A program made the position numbers and the translations under genes. Below the pieces are notes generated by a model, which saw only the letters and a program-made list of their open reading frames with translations, did not search any database and had not been told where the DNA came from. This document shows, in pieces, positions 1 through 11,669 of a DNA stretch of 64,000 nucleotides. Location of the stretch: contig NC_092637.1 in assembly GCF_039555335.1 (NCBI RefSeq), positions 46,331,613 through 46,395,612 of the forward strand, read 5' to 3'. Source of the DNA: Amphiura filiformis. Lineage: Eukaryota; Echinodermata; Ophiuroidea; Amphilepidida; Amphiuridae. Positions within the stretch are counted from its first letter, which is position 1, and the number at the start of each line of letters is the position of its first letter.

Positions 1-815
1 TAAAATTTTTACTGCTTGTCTCACAATATCGCCAATATCATATAACCAATAGGCCAACCAATATCTAGAGCATTCGAATATGTGGATTGGAATTAAAATT
101 TAGAGCATAAAAAAGAAAATTTCGAAAGTTAACTTGACTTTCTGTTAATACATATTTTGCGGGAAATGGTGCCGGCAGGCATGATTAATAATTAATGAGC
201 TCTGAAACTACTAATCACTACGCAATAACATCGCGATATGAGTTTATTTTTCTCTCATTCATTCATCACAAATGACCACGTGACCATTAATACGCCGTGC
301 TCTCGTGTTGGAAGCATGTTTTGGGCGGGGCCTGATGTAGTTGGCCCCTGGATTTTTTTTAAATAAACGAACAGGTGGAACATTTTTCTGACTGAAGTAA
401 ATACTAGTAAATAGGTCTAAAGAATCAAACTGTGCTTCTCAAGCATGCGTTTTAAATAAAGGCTCTGACATATTTCGATAATAAAATCAATTTTAGAAAC
501 AAAATGAAATTAAACTAGTAAATATTTTATCATGTCCACGACACTTTATTTTTACATCGATTTGACAAAATATACGAATGCGTTCAAGGATTTTGAATTA
601 TTGGAAAAAAAATGCACATTTATGCAACGGTTATTTTGGTTCCTTTCCCTTCTCTCTCTGAAAATTAGGCAGCAACCCAGAACTGTTTTAACAGCCAGTG
701 TGGGGGGGGGGCACAGGGGACAGAAGGGCAGAGTGCCCCCTGACAAAAAATTTACATTCACGGGTCGGGTGCATGAAGATGATATCATCCTGTCCGGTTC
801 GCAGATGGTCCTGAT
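1..815. other. No gene recognised; AT-rich left edge
   Basis: No exon, RNA gene or element end could be supported here. The short open frames on both strands between about 530 and 930 overlap each other and run through G-rich and T-rich low-complexity sequence, so they look like chance openings. Confidence 0.5.
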
Positions 816-1051
816 TCTTGAAGTGTGTGGGGGGGCGGCTAGGGAGTTAGGGTCTGGCCGAACTTCTTCTCTTTTTTCTTTTGCCGCCTTTGGGTGCAAT
901 TTTTTTCGGCGAAGTTTTTTTTGTTCAATTTAAATGTATACCTTCACAGAGCTGGGTATGATTTTTTTTACTCATCAGTGAGGCAACTTTTTTCAAAAGA
1001 CTCCTAGCCCCCCCCCCCCCTCCGATAATATCTAGTGGTGCGTCCCTAACA
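816..1051. mobile_element. MITE with GGGACGCACC ends, truncated
   Basis: The right end reads ATAATATCTAGTGGTGCGTC followed by CC, which matches the terminal repeat of the short element at 18956-19096. The interior (GGGAGTTAGGG, T-rich and GCCGCC stretches) matches the interior of the copy at 46436. The left terminus is not visible, so this copy is taken as 5' truncated. Confidence 0.55.
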
Positions 1052-1997
1052 TATTTATTCTGATTCTTGCATTTATCTTGGGCAACGGATTAATTTAATT
1101 TCAATTCTGGATTTTAAATCTTGCTAGTGTAGGCCATCGGCTTTGGATTCATAATCTTGGGATGTTGGTGTTGCATTTTGTTATTTCATCGGGAGCTTCC
1201 AGGCTGGGGTCTACTCAATCACAAGGCTGCCATGCCAATCTTGGGCTTCGGTGGACTTGGATCCGGACTTGAATGTACATGATTTATTATTAAATGATGC
1301 AATTTGCAGTTTTTCGTACTGCGCTGGAAAGGAAAGGAAACCGGCCGGGCAAGCACTATAACATGTATAAGGAATATATTGAGATGAAATAAGTGAATAT
1401 AAATATATAAATTGAATTGATCCTACAGCACCGGGGGGGGCACCCATGCGCATTGGGGGGGGGGGGTGAGGCCCCCAGGCTAAAGGCAGGCGGCGGAAAA
1501 ATATCTCCAGTAGGGTTTCTTTCACTTTACCTTGTTCAGCTCAAAATGGACAGAAACCCTTCCTGATAATTATTATTAGTATTATTTCAGCATTTTGAGT
1601 ATATAATAACAAATTTAAAATGTGAAAGAGGCGGGTAGAATAATTATTAATGAAAAATGACGGAAAATTGTTGGAAAATTGTGTAACGATACCATTTTAG
1701 TGCACCAACAGGGCTATAGGCGTAGGCGGTGCTGATATTGGGGCGTGTAACATACACCTCAAATACTTTACAAAACCAAAAATTTATTGAAAGAAAAATA
1801 GCCTAGCCTCTACCCCCCCTCCAACACTTTTTAGATTTTCGAGAGTCGTCCTGGCTGTAAAAAATTGGGTCAACCTTTTCGGGCGGACTTTTGCTGCAAG
1901 GGTGGCAAAAATACACCCCCCCGGTAGGAGCGGCCACGGTACTACGCCACTGGCACTCACTAAACATGGGTGACGTGGATGTGCGGTCACTTTGCCC
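1052..1997. other. No gene recognised
   Basis: AT-rich sequence with G-runs near 1434-1467. Nothing with coding or structural support was seen. Confidence 0.4.
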
Positions 1998-2330
1998 CTC
2001 ATTTTTCAACTCCCTCTAACCCAATGACCCCCTTTCTTGTTTTAATGAACTCCTTCTCACCAAATGACCCCCTTTTTTGTTTTCCTTTCACCAAAAGACC
2101 CCCTTTTTTCAAAAAATTTGGGAAAATTTCTGATAATCTCTCACTGGGTGACCAAATTTTTTGGAAAGTTTTGTATCAACTTTTATATCTTGACCAAAAA
2201 TTGTTCCCAGTCTCACTGAATGACCCCCTTTTTGGTCAGAATTTCCTCAGTCTCACGGAAAGATTCTTTTTTGGGACCTTCTCACTGAAAGACCGCCTTT
2301 TTTGGTGTCTAGGCTCTCACCGAATAGTTT
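1998..2330 (+). repeat. Degenerate tandem repeat, GACCCCCTTTTTT core
   Basis: A unit of roughly 30-45 bp with the core CTCACNNAATGACCCCCTTT recurs about eight times with drift in spacing and sequence. A 141-codon open frame runs through it, but the peptide only reflects the repeat, so it is not called as a gene. Confidence 0.6.
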
Positions 2331-2808
2331 CGAACTGCTGTCCGCAGATTCCCGTCACTTCCAAAGTCGAGTGCCCCCCGGGCCTACAGCTATAAAGGTG
2401 AGAACTGACGAAGGTCGAGTTATCAAACACACTGAGCAGCAATTTTGTCACGGGAAATAATATTGAAAGTACAGTCTTTCTACAATTGTGTTGTTCTTTT
2501 AACGGTAAATTTTGTTGTATAAAACGTATTTGTGGTCAATTAGAATGCAAAAAGATGAAAAAAGTGAAAAATGTTTCTTGATTTTTATAAATTAAGGTCG
2601 GTATTCTTTTGTACACCTTTTCCCTTTTTCAAGCTAGGGCGGTCGATTGCGGCCAAATAATAATGTCATTGAAAGAAAATGGAATTGGCCAAAATACTGC
2701 AGATTGCCGGGGCAGATTGTAGGCTAAATGTTTTTGATTTGAACTGGCCGGCAAAACGAAAATCGAAGTGGCAAATGTAATGCAAATTATTATAATATTA
2801 TTGACTTG

Positions 2809-2966
2809 CGGCTGCCAAATCCGATGTGTGAACTGCCAAATCCCATGTAATTGATTTAATCTGGCAATTAGGATAGAGTTGTAAACACGGCTGCCAAATC
2901 CAATGTGTGAACTGCCAAATCCCATGTAATTGATTTAATCTCGCAATTAGGATAGAGTTGTAAACA
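2809..2966 (+). repeat. Tandem duplication, two 79-bp units
   Basis: The unit that begins CGGCTGCCAAATCC and ends TTGTAAACA is present twice in direct orientation, 79 bases apart. The copies differ at only a few positions (for example CCGATG versus CCAATG), so the duplication is recent. No gene spans it. Confidence 0.85.
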
Positions 2967-4782
2967 CGGTTCCGTTCCCGGTCAATCGAGAACAATTCAC
3001 ACAGTGGTAAACAGAATTAACAGATTAGCTCATTATACCATTGAATGCTCAAACAATGTTAATTGGGGCGGCGATTCAATCAGGAGGTGTATCGGCGATC
3101 AGATCATGACAACCTACGAAATGGATAATTTGAATTTGTAAAAAATACTGGAAACAAGGAAATACTGTACATTGTCACAAACGTTTTCAGGACTATAATT
3201 ATTTTTATTAATGAAGCTAATTGGTTGATCATATACATGAAATTGATACGACTCGATTAAAAAAGTAAGACTTTGAAGCATGTTTTAGATCGCCCAATGT
3301 TTTCATTTATCATGTAAAGGGGGAAACCCCGACTCTGTGTGAAGCGTTTTTCAAATATACTAATTAAAATTTTTAATAGGTACATTTTAAGGAGTTTAAG
3401 CTCATAATAAAATTATATAAAAATCAGATTTTTTCTCTCTTGGGAAGATTTATTATAAATATGGACTATACTTTTCAGCATAACTTCTGATTCTGATATC
3501 GTAGAAAAAAAATATGCAGGGAATGCTTGCACCCTCCTTTCTAGAAATACAGCGAAACTGGGAAAGATTGCCCTTTCGCACGTGTAGTGGGGTATATGAA
3601 AACACGAAGCGATTGTGCACGAGATTGCCGATGCCGTGTATTGCATGCGACGAGCGACTGATGTTTTCAGGACAGTTATCTGAAGTTTTCGCGGTATTAA
3701 AACAGTTCTATAACCCATGTAACATTACCATGAGGAATGTCATAATTATGTTACTATTAGGCTCATTTATTGGTGTGTTGAAATCGAAAACCTTTCTGGG
3801 TTATACCCAGGGTCTATGGTTAAACCATTTTTACCAATTTACCAGCGATTTTAAAATGAGTCCTATTTTCAGGGTCATTTTAATAAAGAAATCAGCTTTT
3901 AGAAAGCTATAATCCAAAAGCTTCAACCCCGCCAGGCCATTTCCCCTACCAGTTATGTGTTAATTAACAATATAAACATGATTTAAGATAAGAGTTTCAA
4001 ATCAGTGACTTTAGGTAGGCCTATGTAAATAGATCGGTGCTGGAAGCTTACCGCGGTTGGCTTCGTATTGAGTTGATGCGATGGTGTTTATTGATCAGTC
4101 TCACACTTTTCGGTGATAAAACAGATTAGCTGATAACAACTAATTGTGTCGGCGGCCTGCGGTATAAAAAACAATAGATGCGGCGCGTCCGTTCTACTGC
4201 AGGAAACCTTATAAATAATATTGTCAGCTTACCTTACTAAGTTAAATTACGCAGGTCAAAAATATCTTTCCCCCATTTACCGCAATTTATGGCCTTTGCA
4301 ATTCACTTTGCCCCACCCCCATGCCCCCGAATAAATTTCTGGTACAGCTACCAATGATAAAAAATTCATTCAAATGTTGACACTTAAGTTGCTAAGGTAC
4401 TTTTAATTTGTGGCCGAGTGGGAGCGGGAGGGTCTTTAACCCCTTCAGAAAAACAAAATCAAAACAAAAGAACACATATTTATATCACGTGCGCAATCAT
4501 CATTACGCTTTGCAGAAAAACACTTTCCCATAGAAATATATAACTTACACCACATAGTTATTGAGGGTGATATAGGGATCAAATCAAAACTCGACCGGCG
4601 GTAGACCACCGGTTCCGAGCGGTTCCGTCCTGTTATCAGAGGTCATTGTTGCATGAATATTCAAAATAGCTACATTGATTGAGAACAACTCCCGGGCAGG
4701 AAAATCAATTCTTCTTATTGTCTACATTTGTATAGAAACCACTTGAAATCACTCCGCTTGAAAAATTGCATTTCTTGTACAG
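2967..4782. other. No gene recognised upstream of the nucleotidase-like exons
   Basis: The first coding part of the nucleotidase-like gene (signal peptide, the HTND-type metal motif and the GDQ-type motif) would be expected here or further left. I looked for these motifs in all frames and did not find them. The exon is probably beyond the window edge. Confidence 0.4.
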
Positions 4783-4830
4783 GCAACTGACCATGTGAAC
4801 CAGGGTCTGAACACTGACCTGTATATTTCT
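4783..4830 (+). CDS. NT5E-like candidate mini-exon
   Basis: A 48-base block lies between a good acceptor (TTTCTTGTACAG) and a good donor (GTAAGT). It is phase 0 at both ends and reads ATDHVNQGLNTDLYIS, which joins in frame to VLGYQELL of the next exon. The join resembles the family stretch ending in MNxLxYDxMxLGNHE. The match is short, so this exon is a proposal. Confidence 0.4.
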
Positions 4831-7800
4831 GTAAGTTTTAGAACCACTGGAAACCGCCCGGAACTGGCGGTCGAGTTTTGATTCGGGCCCGTAGAGACCA
4901 GTCCAGCAATCAGCATGGCATTAAGACATTTAACCATCTGTCGTTCATTGGTTAATGACACATTTTTTAATTGCAGGTACTGGGATACCAAGAGCTTCTT
5001 TTTAGTCCAGATGACCTGGAAGTCTACCTTGATGACGTAACATTCGATTTACTAAGTGCCAACTTAAATGTTTCAACGGCACCAGCCTTTACGGGACACA
5101 TTGGTAAGAGTGCAGTGAAGATGTTTGGTGATGAGCGAGTTGGTGTCGTTGGTTATGGGACACAAGCGTTCAATAGAATGGGTAATATTGGTGAGTATAG
5201 GGTGAGATATGACTTAGAGAATAAAGGTATTGTTTTTAGCCGCTGTCGTGCATCTATCATCTCATATAACACGGGCGACATCATTATTTTAAGTAAAACA
5301 ACGAGGCGAAGCCGAGTTGTTTTACGCCAAAAATAATGATGTCGCCCGTGTTATATGAGACGATAGATGCACGACAGCGGCTAAAAACAATACATTTATT
5401 CTCATTCTTAAACACTTCACTTCAAATAAAAATATCATACAAATTTTAATCAAATTAAATCTACATTTTGCATGGAATTACCTAGGGCTTAAAATCGATC
5501 AGTCCCGTTGTTGCTGTGCGCCTCCGATTGGTCCAAATAGCGAGTACGCGTATCGCGTTGACGCACACGCGCTGACCCGTGTGATATCGTGTCATATCAC
5601 ACGGGTAAAGCTGGGTAAGAACCAATAAGATTGCAGGAACGTTCTCAAGCGTTTAAGAATGCTCCATACATAGACAAAGACACCTTTCTTATCGTCTTCC
5701 TTTATGTCGTATTTGATTTGCCCATTCAGAAGGCATCTAGGTCTACAAAATTAATAACGGATTTACTGATGCCAATGCGCATTTATCGTCATGGTTTTTA
5801 TACACAACCAATACGCAACAATCGCTAAAGTTAACAAGTAAATCACTATAGGCGCTACCTACTTAAGGATACGGTAGGCCCCTATTAGCATTAAGATTCG
5901 TGTCACAAAGTTCATCTTTTTAATTATCTGAGATTTTTGGGCCTGATAGAACCATTAGTTGCATGAAACGGCATACCCTAAGGAACAAATGTTTATCAAA
6001 TTTGACTTTGACAGTCCATGACTTCAGTCCATTCAAGTCAAATAAAATCAATCGTGTCATTAATCAGTGCAATATTAGTATCATCACAAGGTACACCGAA
6101 ATTATGTGGATTGACGAAGCTCATTGCATATAAAGAAGTATATCTATGTATGCATTCATCTCTTACAGAGAATGCCTTCGAAGATCCAATCGAGGCCATC
6201 CAAACAGAAGTGGATGTATTGACATCAATGGGCGTCAACAAGATCATTGTTCTCGGTCAGTCTTCTGGATCTGGCGTAGAGGACACTGAAGTTGCTGCGA
6301 TTGCTCGTAACGTATCTGGCGTTGATATCATCGTGATTGGTGGCTTGGATATATACCAGTATGATGGTAAGCACTCGATGTTAAAGTGTGAACATATAGA
6401 TGAGGTGACCTATGATGTCACATGTTTACATTCAGACCGCCCTCTATTGTTTCAAGTCAGGCAAAATAACACAGGAGTGTCTATGACAGACCACATAAAT
6501 CTCTTCAAAACTCGACTTTTAAAAACCTTTGAAATTTTGTGTGATATTATGTGTATAGCTTGATGCATTTGTAAACAAGTTTGATAACATTTTTAGTATT
6601 ATTTGCTTTGAAATCAAACTTAATGAATAAAAATCAACGTCTTCTATGTAAACCATAGTATTTTTTGCCTGTCAGCTTTCATCTCAGACCAACAGAGGGC
6701 GTATCAAATGTAAACACATGTCACCTCATCTATACCAAGTCAATCATGGCACATCTATATAATATTTATCATAATTTATTACAGAAAAGACATACGCCCC
6801 TCCCATGAGGCATATTATTTTGACGCAGGTCCGTTGATCGGCAATTTACACATGAACCATACCGCAGTCTAAATAACCCAGCATAACAACGCATTAATAT
6901 TATTAGGAAATCTAGACGGGGCAAGGTTAGCTGATCCAAGCAGGTTATCTGGTAATCTTAGAGACAAATAAAGAACCAAGAAATGGTAAGACGTTTAAGG
7001 GTTTAAGTCCTGCGTATCTTGACAAAATGATCTTTTTCCGGGTTTATAATATTTTAATACTAAAATAACCACACATAATATAATAAACACAAAACCATAT
7101 TAATTTAATCCTCACATTATCGATTCACAATTGTGTAGATGATTGTCCACCACCTGAGGACGTGTCTGTAGACTTCACGTTAGAACCATACCCTAAAGTA
7201 ATCGCTCCTTATGATGACCCGGACGGTAAGGTCCTCATTGTGCATGGATACAGAATGCAAAGTCCATGGGACGTCTTAACGTGATCTTCGATGAGGAGGG
7301 CGAGGTCAACGAATTTTATGGTGGACCAATTCTACTCGATAAAGATGTTGAACAAGGTAGGTAAAGAGAATGTTCGCAACATCACTCGTCACACAATACA
7401 TTTTAGGCTGAACTCAGGGGTCTGATATCCGAGCATTGTCCCTTTACATATACACGTGCATAGCAAACAGCTCGACGAAGGAGAACTTCACAATGGTTTT
7501 ACACGGCTTGCCCTTCTTGCCGTCAACCTTGTTTTATTTTATTTGATTTTTGTAAGCGCGACAAATTGTTCACTAAGACCAGGAAATCAAATAACGCCCA
7601 AGTTTGGGATGCTTAATTGGCAGCAACGAACAGAATTTGAATTCCATCTTCGTCTTATTATTTATATAATTTTATACAACTCAAACCTAAGAGTTCATTG
7701 AAATAACAATGCAGCGGGATAGTATCTGCAGCCCGCTAGTCAAGCTGCCTTATCCAGTAAAAGCGTTCTACAGGCACAGTAGCCCAGCCCAATTACGCCA

Positions 7801-10470
7801 CCGTTGTCTACCAATGTTGGTAACATGGTAAAGGTGTATTAACCAAACCAAATGACAGGGAATTATACATTTTTTAAATCACAGATCCAGCTTTACTTGC
7901 GAGGATTATGGAGTGGGCTGAGCCAATCAACAATGATCCCAATGATCCTATAGTTGGAACTACCGATGTTTTCTTACAAGGAGCACCACGGGACAACCGT
8001 GTATGCCGACAACAGGAGTGTAATCTTGGTAATCTACTCGCTGATGCAATGATTTGGAAATGTTTGGAGTCACTGACGGAAGAAGAAGCGGCAAACACTA
8101 CAATAATTGCGTTCATGAATGGAGGTGGGATCCGGGATAACATTAACGAAGGTATGTCATACCATAATTTCTTGCATTGGGAGATGAAAAATATTCTAAA
8201 ATACGCGGAGTTACTACACATCTTAAAGTTGAGTTTATGAAGAATTCTTAAATACTTGAGAATGTTCTTGCAATCTCATTGGTTCTTACCCGTGTGATAT
8301 GACACGATATCACACACTTTAGCGCGTGTGAGTCGACGCGATACTCGCACGCGCTATTTGAACCAATCGGAGGTGCATAGCAAGAACGGGACTGATCGAT
8401 TTTAAGCCCTAGGTAATTCCTTGTAAAATTTAGGATTTAATTTGATTAAAATTGGCTATACTTATGATTAATATATTTATTTGAATTGAAGTGTTTAAGA
8501 ATGAGAATAAAGGTATTGTTTTTAGCCGCTGTCGTGCATCTATCGTCTCATATAACACGCGACATCATTATTTTTGGCGTAAAACAACTCGGCTTTGCCT
8601 CGTTCTTTTACTTAAAATAATGATGTCGCCCGTGTTATATGAGACGATAGATGCACTCCAGCGGCTAAAACAATACCTTTATTCTTTAAATATCACAATT
8701 GATACTTGGTATATTAACTTTTAAAATATTTTTACCACTCTCCTCAGGTGAAATTCGTTATGAAAGTGACATCCGGGTAGTGTTACCTTTTAGTAATACA
8801 TTTGACTCTGTGGAATTAGAAGGTCGATATGTACGGGAGATGTTGGAACAAGCAGTTTCTACCGGAGTAGATTCCTTTCCAGGGTGGTTCCTTCAAGTAG
8901 CTGGTATGGTTTACTACCTAAATTTCATGTAATAACGCAATATTTGCCATATTAATTATACTCTCACCTCGAGTTGAGAGTTATACATATACTTGAAAAG
9001 TAGTAGAATCTATGTATACGGGATATCAGATTTAAACTTTTGAATCAAACACAAGGAATTAGCGATCAGGTTTTGATCTTTTTGACCTTTGACCTGATAA
9101 CAGACTCGTAGACTCCTGAAATTTCGAACCGGCCCCCGTCTTTGTTTAGAGATGGTTGGTTGGCTTTGATGTGAACGATGCAGTACCATCTGAAAATTCC
9201 GAGGTAGGAATTAATTCCTTGTGTTTGGATCAAAAGTTTAAATCATAATCATAATTTATACCAACATAGATGAACTTTCATGAACGCCCAGTGAAAGAGG
9301 TATTTTACATCTTTAACTTCATGATTAATACTATCACAATCATGATTAATACTATCACATTCATAGACAGTTCGTATTCTGCATAACATAATTTTTATTC
9401 TATTTTAGGATTGAAAGTAACCTATGACCTATGCCAAGAACCATACGATGGGCGAGTCGTTGATGTTCAAGTATTGAAGCATCTTGATTGTTTACAATCT
9501 TACTATGAACCTCTCGATGACGACAAAGTGTATAAAGTCATCATGCCGTCATTTATAGGCGAGGGTGGTGATGGATACGATGTGGTACCAAATGAAGGTG
9601 ACAATTATATGGCTGGTAAGTGAATACAAAGACGGCACCTGCTCTGTGGAATACTATGTTCTTGATATTAACTTGAATTACTTCCGTATTTCCGTATTTT
9701 CACATACTAGGTCAAAATAAGAATAAGTTGATGGAAGCGTAAATAATTATGACCTGCTACCATGAAATGAGAATAAAGTCGCGAGTTGGTAGTTTCGAGA
9801 CATCGTGGCTGCTGACTTGATATTCTTTCTTGGCCGCGCACCCGTACAAGCTAGTAGCATGTCTTTCGTGAATGGTCCATTGTGCCTCATTCACAAAGGA
9901 CATACATGAACATACATACTATTGACTGAACAGGTTCGTGTAAAACAAAGTACAATAACGTAGCAGGCAGAACATTCCCGAAACTACAAAATCGCGACTT
10001 TAATTAGAAAAACGAAATATGGATGTCATGGTGTACAATAAAACAGTTTGAGGTAGAATCATTCGAACTTTAAAATCGATATGTCTTATTGCCACTATGC
10101 AAATCTACATGATTCGTGTTGACTTGCGCATATTGTGATATATCACCTTCAAAAGAACCAATGTAATTGCACATTGGAGTATATGTTACATGTATAAGAA
10201 TAACGTTTTGTTTTTGATATATAACAGGTGATCTTGGGGAGGATGTATTGGCAGAATACATTGCGCATTTTACTCCCGTAGCACGATATGTAGAAGGTCG
10301 TGTAACATTCGTCGAAGGCGAATGCACCGCGACTACATCAGGACCAACCACGCCAATGGCAGCATCAGTGCAATCCACAGCATCGTCTGCAACCACTAAT
10401 GGCGGAGGTGGTGACAGAGACAAACCACGAAAGCAGAAACCGTGAAATTATTTTTAAAAAATGGAATAAA
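4783..10470 (+). CDS. NT5E-like: Ecto-5'-nucleotidase (CD73)-like gene, 5' partial, probable pseudoenzyme
   Basis: Exons: 4783-4830 (candidate), 4977-5190, 6169-6366, 7139-7356, 7885-8151, 8748-8903, 9409-9615, 10228-10445. Introns have GT-AG ends and, after the second exon, are all phase 1. The family hydrolyses nucleoside monophosphates outside the cell with a two-metal site. Here the GNHEFD motif reads GYQELL, the LGHSG motif reads LGQSSG, and the GGHSNT motif reads GGLDIY, so every metal or catalytic residue visible in the window is replaced. The C-terminal nucleoside pocket is kept: CRQQECNLGN, MNGGGIR, LPFSNTF, PSFIGEGGDG. The protein ends in a Thr/Ser/Gly then basic tail with no hydrophobic GPI signal. 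Exon 7139-7356 is one base short. Upstream exons are not in view. Family assignment is firm; loss of activity is inferred from residues. It may be a binding protein or a decaying gene. Confidence 0.88.
4977..5190 (+). CDS. NT5E-like exon with altered GNHE motif
   Basis: Starts VLGYQELLFSPDD, where the family has LGNHEFDNG, so the Asn metal ligand, the catalytic His and the following Asp are Tyr, Gln and Leu. It continues with FDLLSANLNV and VGVVGYGTQ, matching the family FPILSANI and VGIVGYTS blocks. Acceptor TTGCAG, donor GTGAGT, ends in phase 1. Confidence 0.88.
5218..5660 (+). mobile_element. Composite foldback element, intronic, copy 1
   Basis: A near-perfect palindrome (5218-5401) starts AGAATAAAGGTATTG and ends CAATACATTTATTCT. 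Its apex holds the GC-rich inverted motif GAGGCGAAGCCGAG. A tail of about 260 bp follows: AT-rich, then CpG-rich, then a small hairpin around GTGATATCGTGTCATATCAC, and an end near TTTAAGAATG. It lies in an intron of the nucleotidase-like gene. A second copy at 8244-8697 is in opposite orientation. Confidence 0.75.
6169..6366 (+). CDS. NT5E-like exon with altered LGHSG and GGHS motifs
   Basis: Reads from NAFEDPIEAIQTEVD through NKIIVLGQSSGSG to VDIIVIGGLDIYQYDG. The family has NKIIALGHSG and VVGGHSNT; both His metal ligands are absent (Gln and Leu). Length 198, phase 1 at both ends. An open frame continues past the donor at 6367, but the homology stops there. Confidence 0.88.
7139..7356 (+). 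CDS. NT5E-like exon with a one-base deficit
   Basis: Encodes the link to the C-terminal domain: DDCPPPEDVSVDF and KVIAPYDDPDGK in the entry frame, then GRLNVIFDEEGEVNEF and GGPILLDKDVEQ in another frame (family: GYLKIEFDERGN, GNPILL). The exon is 218 bases, whereas a phase 1 to phase 1 exon must be divisible by three, so one base is missing near 7255-7268. Read straight through, the entry frame stops at 7282. This is either an inactivating change or a sequence error. Confidence 0.82.
7885..8151 (+). CDS. NT5E-like exon, nucleoside-pocket residues kept
   Basis: Contains VCRQQECNLGNLLADAM and IIAFMNGGGIRDNI. These match the family CRFRECNMGN and LNGGGIRSPI blocks, including the Arg after the first Cys, the Asn and the Arg that line the substrate pocket in CD73. 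Phase 1 at both ends, 267 bases. Confidence 0.92.
8244..8697 (-). mobile_element. Composite foldback element, intronic, copy 2
   Basis: Same family as 5218-5660 but inverted: the tail comes first (ATTCTTAAATACTTGAGAA, the GATATGACACGATATCACAC hairpin, CpG-rich part), then the palindrome at 8503-8697 that ends CAATACCTTTATTCT. The apex reads CTCGGCTTTGCCTCG. It sits in a later intron of the same gene. Confidence 0.75.
8748..8903 (+). CDS. NT5E-like exon, LPF block
   Basis: Reads EIRYESDIRVVLPFSNTF, then DSVELEGRYVREMLEQAV and FPGWFLQVAG. The Phe of LPF, which stacks on the nucleoside base in CD73, is present. Family blocks: LPFGGTFDLVQLKG and GEFLQVGG. Phase 1 at both ends. Confidence 0.9.
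9409..9615 (+). CDS. NT5E-like exon, GGDG block
   Basis: Reads GLKVTYDLCQEPYDGRVVD, then KVYKVIMPSFIGEGGDGYDV. It matches the family VYDLSRKPGDRVV and YKVILPNFLANGGDGF blocks, keeping the second base-stacking Phe and the Asp of GGDG. Acceptor TATTTTAG, donor GTAAGT. Confidence 0.92.
10228..10445 (+). CDS. NT5E-like last exon, no GPI signal
   Basis: Reads LAEYIAHFTPVARYVEGRVT, the family end (YISKMKVIYPAVEGRI). A tail of about 43 residues rich in Thr, Ser and Gly follows, ending RDKPRKQKP and TGA at 10443. CD73 has a hydrophobic GPI-attachment tail here; none is present, so a soluble form is likely. Confidence 0.92.
10465..10470 (+). promoter_or_regulatory. Polyadenylation signal of the NT5E-like gene
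   Basis: AATAAA lies 20 bases after the TGA. The very short 3' UTR this implies is plausible; a second AATAAA lies near 10556. Confidence 0.55.
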
Positions 10471-10839
10471 ATTAATAATAATTGGTGGTTCTTCTTTTAA
10501 ATATTGGAATAACAATGATAATAGGTGTTTTTGTGGTTGTTGTTTTTAAATACCCAATAAATACAACAAATAAACAAAATTTAACTATATAGGAGCGGAT
10601 ATTGGTAGATAAAATGAATTAAGATTTTATCTTCGACACTACATTATTGTTTTCTCACCTTGATCGTTTTCACTAGTTGACTAGTTGGTGCTGTGATGAT
10701 CCTGTGTACAATCGGGATATTCCTCACTGATGGCGTCCCATGGCATCGAACGCAAATTCGTGGTTAACGAAACGTTCTAGTATTTTATTTAAGGTTATTT
10801 TAAACTATTTTAAACTGTTGCGATTTGGTAGTTCACAGC

Positions 10840-11070
10840 ATCTTATGAATGGTAGTGAGCTTTGGCAAAAATTTCATTGCAACCACAACACTTTTGTAAA
10901 ACGTACATAACTCATTAACAACAATATCAAAGTATATGATTTGTAGAGTGAACTTCTGCAAAACATCAGAGTGTTATTTTTTAATAATATATTAAATATT
11001 GGTTCTTATATATTAGAGAATGAAAATCGATATTTTGGCTGCTTCGACCAACAATACCTCGTCTATCCTT
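10840..11070 (+). repeat. Dispersed repeat, inverted relative to 33106-33460
   Basis: The segment from TTCACAGCATCTTATGAATG to CAACAATACCTCGTCTATCC matches, in reverse, the element at 33106-33460, which has inverted ends of the type ACGAGGTATTGTTGGCCGAA. This copy lacks a clear left terminus. Non-autonomous and without an open frame. Confidence 0.6.
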
Positions 11071-11669
11071 AATTTTGTACTTTATGAGAACTTTTTATTT
11101 TATTATCAAACAGAACAAATTGAGTTGTCGAATTACAATGACTTTTATTCGAAAATAGACCCGTCACTATTTAATAAAGTCCCTTGAATTATGTTGATTC
11201 GTTTTTTGTGTGATGTTATTTACCGAATAAAGTGAAAAATACCGGTGAATTCCACGACATGTTCGTAAATACTATGAAATACAGGGTGTGTCAAAATGAT
11301 TGGTACCGGGATATGTGACATTCTCAAAAATATATCAAAAATATAAAATGGCTAATTAATAAAGTTTTTGTACTATAAATAGAAAGGGGCATATGTTAAC
11401 TAATTGATCTAATAATCTAAATTTAAACGTAAATCAAAAGTGGAACCCTGAGCTTACGTCACGAGCATTCCCAAGGTCATAGACGATTGATTTGGGTGCT
11501 TTTGGGCGCCTTAAAAAGACCAAAAATTCATTCATTTTTTAATTTTTCAGCTTTATTGGCCAAAAAAAAAATCGGAAAAATAATTTTTAGTATCCAGACA
11601 TCATAAGCTTTCCATTGATATATAACTTTATTTTCAATGAGGTTCACCTTTAATACGATTAATATAATT
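11071..11669. other. No gene recognised
   Basis: AT-rich spacer between two repeats. No exon or element end was supported. Confidence 0.35.

Noticed and set aside
532-933. 133-codon open frame, with another of 115 codons on the opposite strand
   Set aside because: The frames overlap, run through G- and T-rich low complexity, and the sequence belongs partly to a MITE.
1970-2395. 141-codon frame with repeated Pro-Phe motifs
   Set aside because: It is a translation of the degenerate GACCCCCTTTT tandem repeat.
5191-5336. Extension of the nucleotidase exon past the donor at 5191
   Set aside because: Homology stops at the GTGAGT donor, and the extra residues come from the foldback palindrome.
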